This document shows positions 34,243-44,687 of a stretch of 64,000 bases of DNA, in pieces. The notes under the pieces are model-generated. The model had not been told where the DNA came from. It did not search any database and saw nothing but the letters and a program-made list of their open reading frames with translations. The translations under genes and the position numbers were made by a program. The stretch is from NCBI RefSeq assembly GCF_014842025.1, contig NZ_JACYUY010000024.1, forward strand, positions 1 through 64,000, in the 5' to 3' direction. Source of the stretch: Massilia sp. CFBP 13721. GTDB lineage: Bacteria > Pseudomonadota > Gammaproteobacteria > Burkholderiales > Burkholderiaceae_D. Positions within the stretch are counted from its first letter, which is position 1, and every line of letters starts with the position of its first letter.

Positions 34243-34714
34243 CGAAGTCCCCTTTGTCGCGGCGAAAAGGATCCCGTCGTGGCGCTCCAGGCGCTACGGT
34301 GGTTACCAATGCCGTGCATCAGAAAAATCGTCAGGGCTTCCAGTGCGGAAGACCAAAACGCCGTCATTGCTTTGCTTCAGCTGGCCGATGCCCAAGGGTG
34401 GGACGGTCCAGTGGCTCAACAACTGTCTCGGGGGTTCAGGCAGACGCCTGGTGGAAACACTCCTTACAAATGTCGTTGGGGCCCCGACCCCGTGAAGTTA
34501 TGAGAGCAGCTACAATCTGCTTTTAAAATGGCCGTCTCATCAAGTAGGTGCGATTGTAGGAGGTCGTTTATACGGAGTCAATACTAGCACGAACGTCCTT
34601 TATAACTTATAGATCTGACTTTTTATAAGCAAGCTCAGCAATACCTTGCCAAATCAAACACTTGGCAGCGCAATTTGATTAACCGCAAGCAATCGAAAAA
34701 ACAAGCAAAACTTG
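34243..34714. other. Long intergenic region upstream of ubiD
   Basis: No open frame here is credible. The right third is AT-rich and probably contains the ubiD promoter; the left two thirds are GC-rich with short complementary segments (CAGACGCCTG, GGGGCCCC) that could fold in the leader of the transglycosylase gene. I recognise no RNA family. Confidence 0.5.
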
Positions 34715-36214
34715 ATGAAATATTCAGATCTCCGGGATTTTATGTCCCAATTGGAACTAAATAACGACTTAAAGCGTGTCACCACCCCGGTTTCGCCACA
34801 TCTGGAGATGACGGAAGTGGCCGATCGAGTGCTGCGTGCAGGCGGACCGGCACTGCTGTTCGAAAAACCGACGGGTCCGGGCGGCGCTCCGCATACCATC
34901 CCCGTGCTGGCCAACCTGTTCGGCACGCCGCAGCGCGTGGCGATGGGCATGGGCGCGGACAATGTGAGCGAACTGCGCCGCATTGGCCACGTGCTGGCGC
35001 GCTTGAAGGAGCCGGAGCCGCCGCGCGGTTTCAAGGACATCATGGGCCTGGGGGCGCTCGTGAAAGCCGTGTGGGACATGGCGCCGAAAGAAGTAAAGGG
35101 CGCCGCGTGCCAGGAAATCGTCTGGGAAGGCAATGACGTCGACCTGGCGCGCCTGCCGATCCAGCATTGCTGGCCGGGCGACGTCGCGCCGCTGATCACC
35201 TGGGGCCTGGTCATCACCAAGGGGCCGAACAAGAAGCGGCAGAACTTAGGCATTTATCGCCAGCAGGTGCTGGGACGCAACAAGGTCATCATGCGCTGGC
35301 TGGCGCACCGCGGCGGCGCGCTCGACTTCCGCGAACACGCGATCGCCAACCCGGGTCAGCCATATCCGGTGGCGGTGGCCCTCGGCGCCGATCCGGCCAC
35401 CATCCTGGGTGCCGTCACGCCGGTGCCCGACAGCCTGTCGGAATACCAGTTCGCCGGCCTGCTGCGTGGCCAGCGCACCACGTTGACCAAAGCCATCGGC
35501 AGCGAGTTGCGCGTGCCTGCGTCCGCCGAGATCGTGCTGGAAGGGCATATCTATCCGGATGCGAACCACCCATCGGGTTTCGAGCACGCGATGGAGGGAC
35601 CCTACGGCGACCATACCGGCTATTACAACGAACAGGACAGCTTCCCGGTCTTCACCATCGACCGCATCACGATGCGGACGGACCCGATCTATCACTCGAC
35701 CTATACCGGCAAGCCGCCGGACGAACCGGCCGTGCTCGGCGTGGCCCTGAACGAAGTCTTCATTCCGCTGCTGCAAAAGCAGTTCAGCGAGATCACCGAT
35801 TTTTATCTGCCACCGGAAGGCTGCAGCTACCGCATGGCTGTGGTGCAGATGAAGAAGCAGTACGCCGGACACGCCAAGCGCGTGATGTTCGGGGTCTGGA
35901 GTTTCCTGCGCCAGTTCATGTATACGAAGTTCATCGTCGTGGTCGATGAAGACGTCGACGTGCGCGATTGGAAAGAGGTGATCTGGGCAATCACGACCCG
36001 GGTCGACCCGACACGCGACACGGTGCTGGTCGACAACACCCCGATCGACTACCTCGACTTCGCCTCGCCGATCAGCGGCCTCGGCAGCAAGATGGGGATC
36101 GATGCGACCAACAAGTGGCCGGGCGAGACCAATCGGGAGTGGGGGACGCCGATCACGATGTCGCCCGAGGTCAAGACGCGGGTCGATGCGATCTGGCAGG
36201 AATTGGGTTTATAA
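34715..36214 (+). CDS. ubiD: 4-hydroxy-3-polyprenylbenzoate decarboxylase UbiD
   Basis: This 499-residue prenylated-FMN decarboxylase acts in ubiquinone synthesis. [14 protein letters not shown] and the conserved stretches [29 protein letters not shown], and [10 protein letters not shown] mark the family; the catalytic E-R-E residues fall in the middle part. The ATG at 34715 is preferred over the TTG at 34712. The UbiX partner that makes its cofactor is not in this window. Confidence 0.96.
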   Translation: MKYSDLRDFMSQLELNNDLKRVTTPVSPHLEMTEVADRVLRAGGPALLFEKPTGPGGAPHTIPVLANLFGTPQRVAMGMGADNVSELRRIGHVLARLKEPEPPRGFKDIMGLGALVKAVWDMAPKEVKGAACQEIVWEGNDVDLARLPIQHCWPGDVAPLITWGLVITKGPNKKRQNLGIYRQQVLGRNKVIMRWLAHRGGALDFREHAIANPGQPYPVAVALGADPATILGAVTPVPDSLSEYQFAGLLRGQRTTLTKAIGSELRVPASAEIVLEGHIYPDANHPSGFEHAMEGPYGDHTGYYNEQDSFPVFTIDRITMRTDPIYHSTYTGKPPDEPAVLGVALNEVFIPLLQKQFSEITDFYLPPEGCSYRMAVVQMKKQYAGHAKRVMFGVWSFLRQFMYTKFIVVVDEDVDVRDWKEVIWAITTRVDPTRDTVLVDNTPIDYLDFASPISGLGSKMGIDATNKWPGETNREWGTPITMSPEVKTRVDAIWQELGL

Positions 36215-36271
36215 GAATGCAAGGTGGGTAGGGCGCGAAAAATCCCTGCCCACAAGTTTTCTTGCGTCGGT

Positions 36272-36277
36272 TATAAT
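36272..36277 (+). promoter_or_regulatory. -10 element of the 4.5S RNA gene
   Basis: A consensus TATAAT lies seven bases upstream of the predicted RNA 5' end. No good -35 hexamer is seen at the usual spacing. Confidence 0.7.
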
Positions 36278-36284
36278 GCGATCT

Positions 36285-36380
36285 GGCGGGCCCCTGCGCA
36301 TTGTGGCATGGTTTACCTGGTCAGGTCGGGAACGAAGCAGCCAAAGCCGTTCACCGCAAGTGCCGCAGATCAGGCTCGCC
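36285..36380 (+). ncRNA. ffs: 4.5S RNA (signal recognition particle RNA)
   Basis: The roughly 96-base RNA shows the universal SRP helix 8 signature, TGGTCAGGTC then GGGAACGAAGCAGCC, capped by its tetraloop. The 5' GGCGGGCC pairs with 3' GGCTCGCC. It binds Ffh and targets membrane proteins. A T-rich stretch (TCCTTCTTTT) follows and may end transcription. Confidence 0.95.
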
Positions 36381-36599
36381 TCCTTCTTTTCATCTCCTCG
36401 TTCTACCTTGTCCACGACCTCATACGTCGTCCCTTCCCACGTGTATCGCTGGGGATGGTCCATCGACGGCTATGATTCTTGCGCGCACTTCCGTAGTTTC
36501 CTCGACACAATAAAGATTCTTTATGGAAAACAATGCTTTCCGTAAATACCTTCTGGTGTAACCTCTCTATCCGGTAGTTTCGACAAATTTGGAGGGGTA

Positions 36600-38072
36600 G
36601 TGAAGACTTTGGATGTGCAAGAAGCATTACGCCAGCACGCGTATAACGCCGATCGCCTGATGGTGGGGATTTTGTGGGCAATGTTCGTTGTTGCATTGGT
36701 GTTGTCGCAGATGCACGATACGCTTGTATGGGCCTTGGCGATCGGCGTGCCGACTGCCGTCATTCCTACCTTGCTCATGCTGCGTGCCGGTGGCGCGCGT
36801 GTGACGCGCATGGCGGCCACCGCCGGCCTGGTTGTTTTCTGCGCGCTGCATATCCACGAAGGCGGCGGACGCGACGAGCTGCACTTCGGCCTGTTCGTGG
36901 CGCTTGCTTTCCTGCTGTGCTACCGCGACTGGACCGTGATCGTGTTCGCCGCCGCCCTAATCGCCTTGCACCACCTGAGTTTCAATTACCTGCAGGAACT
37001 CGGTTACGGCGTGCGCTGCATGCAGCAGCCGGGCATCGGCATGGTGCTGGTACATGCGGGCTATGTCGTGGCCGAGGCGCTCGTGCTGTGCTACCTGGCG
37101 CGCGTGCTGCACCGCGAGGCGCTGCAGGCGGCCGAATTGCGCGTCAGCGTCGCCTCGCTGCAAGGCGCCAATGGCGCCATCGACTTGCGCGCCCAGTTGC
37201 CGGCGCAAAGCGAGAGCGGCCGGGCATTGCAGGAAGTGGTTGCGCTGTTGCAGCGCACTTTGGCCAGCGTCCAGCGCAGCGTCGGCACCACCAGCGCCGC
37301 TTCGCGCCAGATCGCCAGTGGCAATGCAGAGTTGTCGCAACGCACTGAGCGCCAGGCTGAGTCGATTCGCGCCACCGTCGCATCGATGGCCGAGCTGACC
37401 GAGACGGTGCGCCGGAATGCCGAGCACGCGCGCCAGGCCGACGGGCTGGCCGGGGCGGCGTCGGGTGTGGCCACGCGTGGCGGGCAAGTCGTCACCAAAG
37501 TGGTCGAGCGCATGGAAGCGATCGAGGCTTCCTCGCGCCGGATCGGCGACATCATTTCCGTGATCGACGGGATCGCCTTCCAGACCAATATCCTGGCCCT
37601 GAATGCGGCGGTCGAGGCGGCGCGGGCGGGCGAGCAGGGCCGCGGTTTCGCCGTCGTCGCCAGCGAAGTGCGCAACCTCGCGCAACGTTCGGCCGGAGCG
37701 GCGCGCGAAATCACGGCGTTGATCGAAGAGTCAGTGGCCCAGGTCGGCGCCGGCAGCGCCCTGGCCCAGCAGGCCGGACGCACGATGGATGACGTGGTCG
37801 AGAGCGTGCACAAGGTGTCGGGCATCATCGGCGACATCAGCAGCGCCAGCCGTGCGCAGGCGCAGGAAATCGCGTCGGTCAGCGCAGCCATCGCCGCCAT
37901 GGATGGCGATACCCGCCACAGTGCGGCCATGGTGCACGAGGCGGCGAGCGCCGCCGGCGCCCTCAGCGAAGAAGCGGGCCAACTGGCGCAGGCGGTCGCC
38001 GTCTTTCATCTGGAGCAGGCCGGCGCCGCTGACATGGGCAGCCACAGGCGCGCCGCGCTGGCATCGGCCTGA
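36600..38072 (+). CDS. Methyl-accepting chemotaxis protein with multi-TM sensor
   Basis: This 490-residue chemoreceptor has no large periplasmic domain. The first 180 residues form about six membrane helices, with conserved polar spots such as [19 protein letters not shown] and [10 protein letters not shown] that might bind a ligand or metal. The rest is the MCP coiled coil. Its tip, [20 protein letters not shown] followed by [20 protein letters not shown], binds CheA/CheW. Translation starts at GTG with GGAGGGG upstream. No other chemotaxis gene is nearby. Confidence 0.9.
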   Translation: MKTLDVQEALRQHAYNADRLMVGILWAMFVVALVLSQMHDTLVWALAIGVPTAVIPTLLMLRAGGARVTRMAATAGLVVFCALHIHEGGGRDELHFGLFVALAFLLCYRDWTVIVFAAALIALHHLSFNYLQELGYGVRCMQQPGIGMVLVHAGYVVAEALVLCYLARVLHREALQAAELRVSVASLQGANGAIDLRAQLPAQSESGRALQEVVALLQRTLASVQRSVGTTSAASRQIASGNAELSQRTERQAESIRATVASMAELTETVRRNAEHARQADGLAGAASGVATRGGQVVTKVVERMEAIEASSRRIGDIISVIDGIAFQTNILALNAAVEAARAGEQGRGFAVVASEVRNLAQRSAGAAREITALIEESVAQVGAGSALAQQAGRTMDDVVESVHKVSGIIGDISSASRAQAQEIASVSAAIAAMDGDTRHSAAMVHEAASAAGALSEEAGQLAQAVAVFHLEQAGAADMGSHRRAALASA

Positions 38073-38177
38073 AGCGGAAGAAGGCAGGCGATTTCCGCGC
38101 TCTGTCAAGCCGGGTCGGCGAACTTTACCTCGGCCGGTAAAGTTCGCGCCGGCGGCCATCTGCGGTAAAATCGCGGT

Positions 38178-40358
38178 ATGTCCTATCAAGTCCTCGCCCG
38201 CAAATACCGCCCCAAGAACTTCGACACGCTGGTTGGCCAGGAGCACGTCGTGCGCGCGCTCACCCATGCGCTCGACACCGGCCGCCTGCACCACGCCTAC
38301 CTGTTCACGGGCACGCGCGGCGTCGGCAAGACAACGCTCTCGCGCATCCTGGCCAAGTCGCTCAACTGCACCGGCCCCGACGGCACGGGCGGCATCACGG
38401 CCCGGCCGTGCGGCGCCTGCGAAGCCTGCCGCGCGATCGACGCCGGCCGCTTCGTCGACTATATAGAGATGGACGCCGCCTCGAACCGCGGCGTCGACGA
38501 GATGGCCCAGCTGCTCGAGCAGGCCGTCTACGCCCCGAGCAATGCGCGCTTCAAGGTCTACATGATCGACGAGGTGCACATGCTGACCAACCACGCGTTC
38601 AACTCGATGCTGAAAACGCTCGAGGAACCGCCCGAGCACGTCAAGTTCATCCTCGCCACCACCGACCCGCAAAAGATTCCGGTCACAGTGCTGTCGCGCT
38701 GCCTGCAATTCAACCTGAAGCAGATGCCGCCCGGCCATATCGTCGGCCACCTGGAAAACATCCTCGGCCAGGAAGGCGTGACGTTCGAACAGCCGGCGCT
38801 GCGCCTGCTGGCCCAGGGCGCGCACGGCTCGATGCGCGACGCGCTCTCGCTGACCGACCAGGCCATCGCTTACGCCGCCGGCGCCGTCACGCTGGAAGCG
38901 GTGCAGGGCATGCTCGGCGCGCTCGACCAGTCGTATCTGGTGCGCCTGCTCGACGCGCTGGCGAACGAAAACGGCGCCGACCTGCTGGCCGTGGCCGACG
39001 AGATGGCCAGCCGCAGTTTGTCGTACAACGGCGCGCTGCAAGACCTCGGCACCTTGCTGCACCGGATCGCGCTGGCGCAGTCCGTCCCGGCCGCCGTGCC
39101 ACAGGATTTACCCGAACTGGCCGACATCCTGCGCCTGGCCGGATCCTTTGATCCGCAGGAAGTGCAATTGTTTTACCAGATCGCCGTGCACGGCCGCAAC
39201 GAGATCGGCCTGGCGCCGGACGAATACGCCGGTTTCACGATGACCCTGCTGCGCATGCTGGCGTTCCGGCCGGGGCAGGGCGGCGCCGAGCGCATTGCTG
39301 CACCGGCTGCGGCTGCGGCTGCGGCTGCGGCGCCACGTGCGGCGGCGCCGATGGGGCGGGCAGCTGCGGCGGCATCCGCGGCGGCACCGGCACCGGCCGG
39401 CGCGCCGCCGCGTCCGGCTGCTCCGCCACCCGCGCCGGCCCCCGCTGCAAGCAACCCGGCGCCGGCCATGAATTCGGCGCGCGCGGCGATCAACGCGGCG
39501 CTCGAAGCGGCACGCGCAGCCTCCGGACAGCGTTCGCCGCCCAAGCGTCCGGGCGCCGATGTGCCTGCCGCCAGCGCACCTCCGGCTCCGGCAGCAGCGC
39601 CGGCGCGTCCCATCAATGTCGGTCCCGGCGCAGCGCCGGGTGGTCCGGGCGCGCGCATGGCCTCGCCAAGTGCACCTGGTCCGTCCGCCGCTGCGGGTGC
39701 GCGTCCCGGCGCCGCGCCGCCCTGGGACCGTCCGGGTGCGCAAGCCGAGGCCCGCCAGCAGCCGCAATCGCGCGCCGGCAATGAAGCCGCGAGCGACGAC
39801 GGTCCGCCATCGTGGGTCACCGAATTTTCCGACGATACCGCCGTTGCCAACGAATTGGCCACCGACGCGGCCACCGACGCCGTCGCCGCTCCGGTGAGCG
39901 TGCCGGTCGCCGCGCGCGCGCCGGCCACGCCGCCGCACGCCTACGTCGTCACGCCCGTCCCGAGCCTCGACTGGGATGGCAACTGGCCGGCGCTGGCGGC
40001 AAGCCTGCCGCTGCGCGGCGTGTCGCAGCAGCTGGCCCTGCAGACCGAACTGATCGACTGCCATGCCGATACCCACTCGGCCGTGTTCCGCCTGCGCGTG
40101 CCGGTCGACACCCTGCGCGCCAGCGGCAACAGCGAAAAGTTGCAGGCCGCCTTGCAAGACGTGTTTGCCGGCAAGCGCATTACCGTCGAGACCGAAATCG
40201 GTCCGGTCTGGTACACGGCCAGTGCCGAAGCGAAAGCCGCGAAGGAAGAGCGCCAGCGCCTGGCCGAAGCGATCGTCGCGGGCGACCCGTTCGTGCAGGA
40301 AATGGAACGCGTGCTCGGTGCCTTTGTCGTGCCCGGCTCTGTGCGCCCGCCGGTCTAA
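38178..40358 (+). CDS. dnaX: DNA polymerase III subunits gamma/tau
   Basis: This 726-residue clamp-loader ATPase has the Walker [17 protein letters not shown] (about 45-60), zinc-binding Cys ([12 protein letters not shown]), the DEVH Walker B and the SRC arginine finger. The linker (about 375-580) is very rich in Ala and Pro, including a (Ala)n run, and leads to the tau domain that binds the polymerase. I saw no A-rich slippery site like that used in E. coli to make gamma. It is followed by ybaB and recR. Confidence 0.96.
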   Translation: MSYQVLARKYRPKNFDTLVGQEHVVRALTHALDTGRLHHAYLFTGTRGVGKTTLSRILAKSLNCTGPDGTGGITARPCGACEACRAIDAGRFVDYIEMDAASNRGVDEMAQLLEQAVYAPSNARFKVYMIDEVHMLTNHAFNSMLKTLEEPPEHVKFILATTDPQKIPVTVLSRCLQFNLKQMPPGHIVGHLENILGQEGVTFEQPALRLLAQGAHGSMRDALSLTDQAIAYAAGAVTLEAVQGMLGALDQSYLVRLLDALANENGADLLAVADEMASRSLSYNGALQDLGTLLHRIALAQSVPAAVPQDLPELADILRLAGSFDPQEVQLFYQIAVHGRNEIGLAPDEYAGFTMTLLRMLAFRPGQGGAERIAAPAAAAAAAAAPRAAAPMGRAAAAASAAAPAPAGAPPRPAAPPPAPAPAASNPAPAMNSARAAINAALEAARAASGQRSPPKRPGADVPAASAPPAPAAAPARPINVGPGAAPGGPGARMASPSAPGPSAAAGARPGAAPPWDRPGAQAEARQQPQSRAGNEAASDDGPPSWVTEFSDDTAVANELATDAATDAVAAPVSVPVAARAPATPPHAYVVTPVPSLDWDGNWPALAASLPLRGVSQQLALQTELIDCHADTHSAVFRLRVPVDTLRASGNSEKLQAALQDVFAGKRITVETEIGPVWYTASAEAKAAKEERQRLAEAIVAGDPFVQEMERVLGAFVVPGSVRPPV

Positions 40359-40393
40359 AATACCTTTTAACGAATTATTTGGAGAACCGCACC

Positions 40394-40723
40394 ATGATGA
40401 AGAACCAGCTCGCAGGCTTGATGAAACAGGCGCAAGCCATGCAGGACAACATGAAGAAGGCGCAGGAGCAGCTGGCCCTGATCGAAGTCGAAGGCCAGTC
40501 GGGCGCCGGCCTGGTGAAGGTCACGATGACCTGCAAGAACGACGTCAAGCGCGTACAGATCGATCCATCGCTGCTGGCCGACGACAAGGACATGCTGGAA
40601 GACCTGGTCGCCGCCGCCTTCAACGACGCCGTGCGCAAGGCCGAAGCGACCGCCGCCGAAAAGATGAGCGGCCTGACCGCCGGCATGCCTGGCCTGCCGC
40701 CCGGCTTCAAGATGCCGTTCTAA
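40394..40723 (+). CDS. ybaB: Nucleoid-associated protein YbaB/EbfC
   Basis: This 109-residue dimeric DNA-binding protein of the dnaX-ybaB-recR cluster shows the family pattern [35 protein letters not shown], and the C-terminal [18 protein letters not shown] precedes the ATG. It lies 35 bases after dnaX. Confidence 0.96.
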   Translation: MMKNQLAGLMKQAQAMQDNMKKAQEQLALIEVEGQSGAGLVKVTMTCKNDVKRVQIDPSLLADDKDMLEDLVAAAFNDAVRKAEATAAEKMSGLTAGMPGLPPGFKMPF

Positions 40724-40735
40724 ATCGCCATTCCC

Positions 40736-41026
40736 ATGTTTATCGTGTCGCTCAGCTATACCGCGCCGCTTGCGAAGATCGACGCGCGCCTGGCCGCGCA
40801 CCGCGAGTGGCTGGGCACGCAGTACAAGGCCGGCATCTTCCTGATGTCCGGCGCCAAGGTGCCGCGCGATGGCGGCATCATCATCGCGCGCGCCCCCAGC
40901 CGTGGGGCGTTGGAGCGGATACTGAGCGAAGACCCGTTCGCGCTGGCCGACCTGGCGCGCTACGAGATCACCGAATTCACCCCGACCATGACGGCCGACG
41001 CGTTCGACGCCTGGCGCGGAGTGTAG
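40736..41026 (+). CDS. YciI-like protein
   Basis: This 96-residue small protein of the YCII fold has the conserved [20 protein letters not shown] segment with the His used in the putative active site, and the later [15 protein letters not shown] pattern. Its reaction is unknown. It sits between ybaB and recR, 12 and 4 bases from its neighbours, so it is cotranscribed with them; this insertion into the ybaB-recR pair is common in this family of bacteria. Confidence 0.85.
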   Translation: MFIVSLSYTAPLAKIDARLAAHREWLGTQYKAGIFLMSGAKVPRDGGIIIARAPSRGALERILSEDPFALADLARYEITEFTPTMTADAFDAWRGV

Positions 41027-41030
41027 CGGC

Positions 41031-41621
41031 ATGTCCAAATCCCTCGATTTCCTGACCGAGGCGCTGCGCCGCCTGCCGGGCATCGGCCCCAAGTCGGCCC
41101 AGCGCATGGCCTTCCACCTGCTGCAGCACGACCGCGAAGGCGCGGCCATGCTCTCGCGCGCGCTCTACCAGGCGGTCGACTCGGTGCACCACTGCGCCAT
41201 GTGCAATACCTTCGCAGACACCGAGGTGTGCGAGATGTGCGCCGACGAGGCGCGCGACCGCACGCTGCTGTGCATCGTCGAAACCCCGGCCGACCAGATC
41301 ATGATCGAGCAGACCCTGACGTATAAAGGCCTGTACTTCGTGCTGATGGGACGGCTATCGCCGCTGGACGGCATCGGTCCGAAAGACCTGCACCTCGACA
41401 AGCTGGTCGGCCGCGCCGCCGACGGCGTGGTCAATGAAGTTGTGCTTGCGACCAATTTCACCAACGAGGGCGAAGCCACCGCCCACTACATCAGCGAGAT
41501 GCTCAAGGCGCGCGGGCTGAAGGTCAGCCGCCTGGCGCGCGGGGTGCCCGTGGGCGGCGAGCTCGAGTATGTCGACGCCGGCACCATCGCGCGCGCCATG
41601 CTCGACCGCCGCAGTGCATAA
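41031..41621 (+). CDS. recR: Recombination protein RecR
   Basis: This 196-residue recombination mediator helps load RecA with RecF/RecO. The helix-hairpin-helix [20 protein letters not shown] is at 11-30, the zinc site [21 protein letters not shown] at about 57-77, and the TOPRIM domain follows ([16 protein letters not shown]). It ends the dnaX cluster; a MITE-like repeat starts 16 bases after its stop. Confidence 0.97.
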   Translation: MSKSLDFLTEALRRLPGIGPKSAQRMAFHLLQHDREGAAMLSRALYQAVDSVHHCAMCNTFADTEVCEMCADEARDRTLLCIVETPADQIMIEQTLTYKGLYFVLMGRLSPLDGIGPKDLHLDKLVGRAADGVVNEVVLATNFTNEGEATAHYISEMLKARGLKVSRLARGVPVGGELEYVDAGTIARAMLDRRSA

Positions 41622-41637
41622 TCTTCCGACAAGAACT

Positions 41638-41794
41638 GAGCCTATCCCGGTAGACCGGGGGAAGCTGCAAACGATGCAGGGCAAGCGCGGGCAAGGCGCG
41701 AGAAGGGCGCATGGCGGGCCATGCAACCGACGAGCAACGCAGCACCCGCTTGTCATACGCGTTCGCAGCGACTCCGGGCTACTGCGATAGGCTC
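41638..41794. repeat. MITE-like element, copy 1
   Basis: This 157-base repeat is nearly identical to 44511-44669. It begins GAGCCTATCCCGGTAG and ends CTACTGCGATAGGCTC, imperfect inverted ends in this copy. The interior is shared (GGCAAGCGCGGGCAAGGCGC, GCGGGCCATGCAACCGACGA). It does not encode a transposase, so it would need one in trans. Confidence 0.85.
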
Positions 41795-41889
41795 CAAGTA
41801 GCTCCGAGCGGCGGTGGCCGTTTGCGTGTGCGCAATCGGGATTGGAAGTCCGCTGCTATCGTGGGCTCAATTCAAGCGGACCTGCAAGC

Positions 41890-43026
41890 ATGCACCTCGT
41901 CGATATCACGATGTTTTACGCCGCCGAAAGCAACGGCGTGAGCACCTACCTGAATGCCAAGGCGCGCTGGCTGGCCCGGCACGGCCGTGTCCAGCACACC
42001 ATCCTCAGTCCGAACGTCGACAGCGGCGGCGCGGCGCCGGCGCTGGTGCGCATGCCGGCCGTCGCGCTGCCGGGCATCAACGGCTTTCGCATGCCGACCT
42101 CGGTGCGCGCCCCGGTGCGCCTGTTGCGCCAGGCCCGGCCCGACCTGATCGAAGCCGGCGACGCCGGCCACAGCGCCTGGGCGGCCCTGCGCCTGCGCCG
42201 CCGCCTCGGCGTACCGGCGATCGCCTTTTATCACTCCGACCTGCCGCGCCTGGTGCGTCCGCGCTTCGGCCAGACGGCGGAGAGCGCCACCTGCAAATAC
42301 CTGGCCCACCTGTACCGCCAGTTCGACCTCGTGCTCGCCCCCAGCCGCGCCATGGTCGAGCAGCTGCACGCGATGGGCGTACCCGATGCGCACCACCAGC
42401 CGCTCGGCATCGACAGCGGCGTCTTCAGTCCGGCGCGGCGGGTCGAGACCCTGCGCGCCCACCTGCGCCTGCCCGAGAATGCGCGCCTGCTGGTGTACGC
42501 GGGCCGCTTCACGCACGAGAAAAAGCTGCCGCTCCTGATCGAGGCGGTGCGCAAACTCGGCCGGCCGTATCACTTGCTGATGATCGGCGGCGGCCTCGAT
42601 TTGCCGCGCTACCCGCAAATCACCTACCTGCCGTTCAAGCGCAACCAGCGCCACCTGGCGCGCCTGCTGGCCAGTTGCGACGTGCTGGTGCATCCCGGCG
42701 ACTGCGAAACCTTCGGCCTGATCGTGCTCGAAGCCATGGCCTGCGGCCTGCCGGTGGTGGCTACCACCCGGGGCGGCGTGGCCGAGCTGATCGACGAACA
42801 CACGGGCATTCTGGCGCAGCCGAACTGCGTCGACAGCCTGGCCAGCGCCATCGAAGCGGCCTACGGGCGCGACCTTGGCGCGATGGGCGCGCACGCGCGG
42901 CGCAAGGCGGCCGAGTATTACGACTGGAACGAGATCCTGCCGCAGGTGATGCGGCGCTACCAGGCCGTGCTCGGTACGCGCGGCCTGGACGAACCCGGCG
43001 CGAGGAGCATCTGTGTCACGGACTGA
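41890..43026 (+). CDS. Glycosyltransferase family 4 protein
   Basis: This 378-residue GT-B enzyme has an N-terminal acceptor domain (MHLVDITMFYAAESNGVSTY) and a C-terminal nucleotide-sugar domain with LLVYAGRFTHEKKLPLLIEA (about 200). The E-x7-E motif lies in ETFGLIVLEAMACGLPVVA (about 273-291). It probably adds a sugar to a surface glycan or lipid. The DUF2334 gene overlaps its end by 14 bases, so the two act together or are at least co-expressed. Confidence 0.9.
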   Translation: MHLVDITMFYAAESNGVSTYLNAKARWLARHGRVQHTILSPNVDSGGAAPALVRMPAVALPGINGFRMPTSVRAPVRLLRQARPDLIEAGDAGHSAWAALRLRRRLGVPAIAFYHSDLPRLVRPRFGQTAESATCKYLAHLYRQFDLVLAPSRAMVEQLHAMGVPDAHHQPLGIDSGVFSPARRVETLRAHLRLPENARLLVYAGRFTHEKKLPLLIEAVRKLGRPYHLLMIGGGLDLPRYPQITYLPFKRNQRHLARLLASCDVLVHPGDCETFGLIVLEAMACGLPVVATTRGGVAELIDEHTGILAQPNCVDSLASAIEAAYGRDLGAMGAHARRKAAEYYDWNEILPQVMRRYQAVLGTRGLDEPGARSICVTD

Positions 43027-43852
43027 AGCACCATCGATCAATACACGATCACTGCTGGCCGAGCCACCCATGCTGTGCGTGTCGATCCACGACGTCGCAC
43101 CCGGGACTTGGGAAGAATGCGCACGCCTGGCGCGCGCCATGCGCCAGGCCGCCGACGTGCGCCTGACCTGGCTGGTGGTGCCGCACTACCACGGGCGGCC
43201 GGGCGACGAGCGCGCCGAGCGCGCCATGCGCGCCGGGCTGGATGCGGCGCTGGCGCGCGGCGACGAACTGGCGCTGCATGGCTATACCCATCTCGATACC
43301 GGGGAACGGTCGGCCGGCTTGCGCCAGCGTTTCCTGCGCGGCGTCTACACCCAGCGCGAAGGGGAGTTCGCGGCGCTGGCGGCGGCCGAGGCGCGCGAGC
43401 GCATCGCGCTCGGACTGGAGTGGTTCCGCCAGCGCGACTGGCCGGTGTCGGGCTTCGTTCCGCCGGCCTGGCTGCTGGGCGAGGCCTCCTGGCGCGTGCT
43501 GCCCGAGTTTGCCTTTTCCTACACCACCACGTTCACGCGCTTTCACCTGCTGCGCCAGGGACGCTCGGTGTTCGCGCCTTCGCTGGTCTACACGGCCAGG
43601 AACGGGCTCGGGCGCGCGCTCTCGCCCCTCGCCGCCAGCCTGGCCGCACGCTGCATGGCGCAGGGGCCGCTGATGCGCCTCAGTTTACATCCGCCCGACG
43701 TGCGCCACCCGCGCCTGGTGGCGCATGCACAGCGCCTGGTCGAGCGCATGCTGGGCACGCGCGAGGCGGTCACGAAAGCCGAGTGCGCGCGCAGGCTGCT
43801 GGCACTGTCGCCCGCGCCATCGACTTCAGCCCGGAACGGTGGCGTAACGTAG
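43013..43852 (+). CDS. DUF2334 polysaccharide deacetylase-like protein
   Basis: This 279-residue protein has a carbohydrate esterase 4-like fold. CVSIHDVAP carries the metal-binding His-Asp pair, LALHGYTHLD carries the next His pair, and LSLHPPDV comes near the end. It may deacetylate the glycan made by the upstream glycosyltransferase. It starts at GTG 43013 with GAGGAG upstream, inside the end of the glycosyltransferase gene. Its TAG stop lies in the arm of an inverted repeat. Confidence 0.85.
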   Translation: MSRTEAPSINTRSLLAEPPMLCVSIHDVAPGTWEECARLARAMRQAADVRLTWLVVPHYHGRPGDERAERAMRAGLDAALARGDELALHGYTHLDTGERSAGLRQRFLRGVYTQREGEFAALAAAEARERIALGLEWFRQRDWPVSGFVPPAWLLGEASWRVLPEFAFSYTTTFTRFHLLRQGRSVFAPSLVYTARNGLGRALSPLAASLAARCMAQGPLMRLSLHPPDVRHPRLVAHAQRLVERMLGTREAVTKAECARRLLALSPAPSTSARNGGVT

Positions 43853-44014
43853 GATGGGCACTTGTGCCCATGCTGTCGTGCGGGTGCGCGTCGCAACGTG
43901 GCCCAAAATGGGGGAACCATCGAATTCCGATACGGGCGTGCGGACCGATCCGACTTCTGCTCACGGTGCGGTACGCCGAGGCACGACCGCGTGGGCACAA
44001 GTGCCCACCCTACG
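43848..44014. repeat. Intergenic inverted repeat, family copy 3
   Basis: CGTAGGATGGGCACTTGTGC at the left is inverted as GCACAAGTGCCCACCCTACG at the right. The inner segment GCACGACCGCG also pairs with the left arm region. The left arm supplies the stop codon of the DUF2334 gene. Confidence 0.85.
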
Positions 44015-44054
44015 GTACCTCGGTGTTCCTGGCTAAAAACAAGACTCGAAGCGT

Positions 44055-44336
44055 CTATCGCCAGCCACGCCCCCAATAGCCGCCGCCCCAATAGCCGCCC
44101 CAAGGGCCGGCATACCCGGGACCGCTCCCATAGCGCTGCACGTCATCCTTCGTGCTCAGGCTGATGATGCAGCTGCGCCATTGGTCGGTTTGCTGGGCAT
44201 AGCCCAGGCGGTCGCAGGCCGGGCCGTAGATGGCGACCATTTCCGTCATCTCCGCCTGCTTGCGCGCCGCCCGTTCTTGCGGAGTGGCGCAGGCGCTCAG
44301 CAGCAGTGCTGCCGTCAATACAATGGTTGTACGCAT
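44055..44336 (-). CDS. Small lipoprotein of unknown function
   Basis: This protein has 93 residues from ATG 44336, preceded by AAGGAG. The signal peptide MRTTIVLTAALLLSAC ends in a lipobox, so Cys16 is lipidated. A helical segment follows, with two Cys at about 41 and 55, and the tail is rich in Gly, Tyr and Trp (GGYWGGGYWGRGW). No family was recognised. The frame upstream of this ATG is not coding-like. Confidence 0.8.
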   Translation of the reverse strand: MRTTIVLTAALLLSACATPQERAARKQAEMTEMVAIYGPACDRLGYAQQTDQWRSCIISLSTKDDVQRYGSGPGYAGPWGGYWGGGYWGRGWR

Positions 44337-44510
44337 GGCGATCTCCTTTTTTGCGTGAATTTCACTGGTTTCGAGCTTAGCGCAAGAATCAGAACAGTGC
44401 TCGATCCGGCCCAATCGGACACACCCCAGTTCGCCAGGCGAACCGCAGGAATATCGCACTGGCGGCTTTCTCGGGCATGGCTTTTCTGGCAAGATCGACT
44501 GGAGAAACTA

Positions 44511-44669
44511 AGAGCCTATCCCAGTAGGCCGGGGGAAGCTCCGAGCGATGCATGGCAAGCGCGGGCAAGGCGCGAGGAGGGCGCATGGCGGGCCATGCAA
44601 CCGACGAGCAACGCAGCACCCGCTTGTCAGGCGCGCTCGCAGCGACTCCGGTCTACTGGGATAGGCTCT
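44511..44669. repeat. MITE-like element, copy 2
   Basis: This 159-base copy is bounded by perfect 17-bp inverted ends, AGAGCCTATCCCAGTAG and CTACTGGGATAGGCTCT. The interior differs from the copy at 41638 by a few substitutions. It lies 18 bases before the start codon of the acylase gene, so it may carry or alter that gene's promoter. Confidence 0.9.
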
Positions 44670-44687
44670 CAATAACAGGGAGGTGCG

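Noticed and set aside
36209-36463. An 84-codon minus-strand open frame with CGTCGERL
   Set aside because: It lies over the complement of the 4.5S RNA; the apparent zinc-ribbon-like string is chance.
39240-39900. Programmed frameshift site in dnaX
   Set aside because: The region has GC-rich Ala/Pro repeats and no A-rich slippery heptamer or suitable downstream stop.
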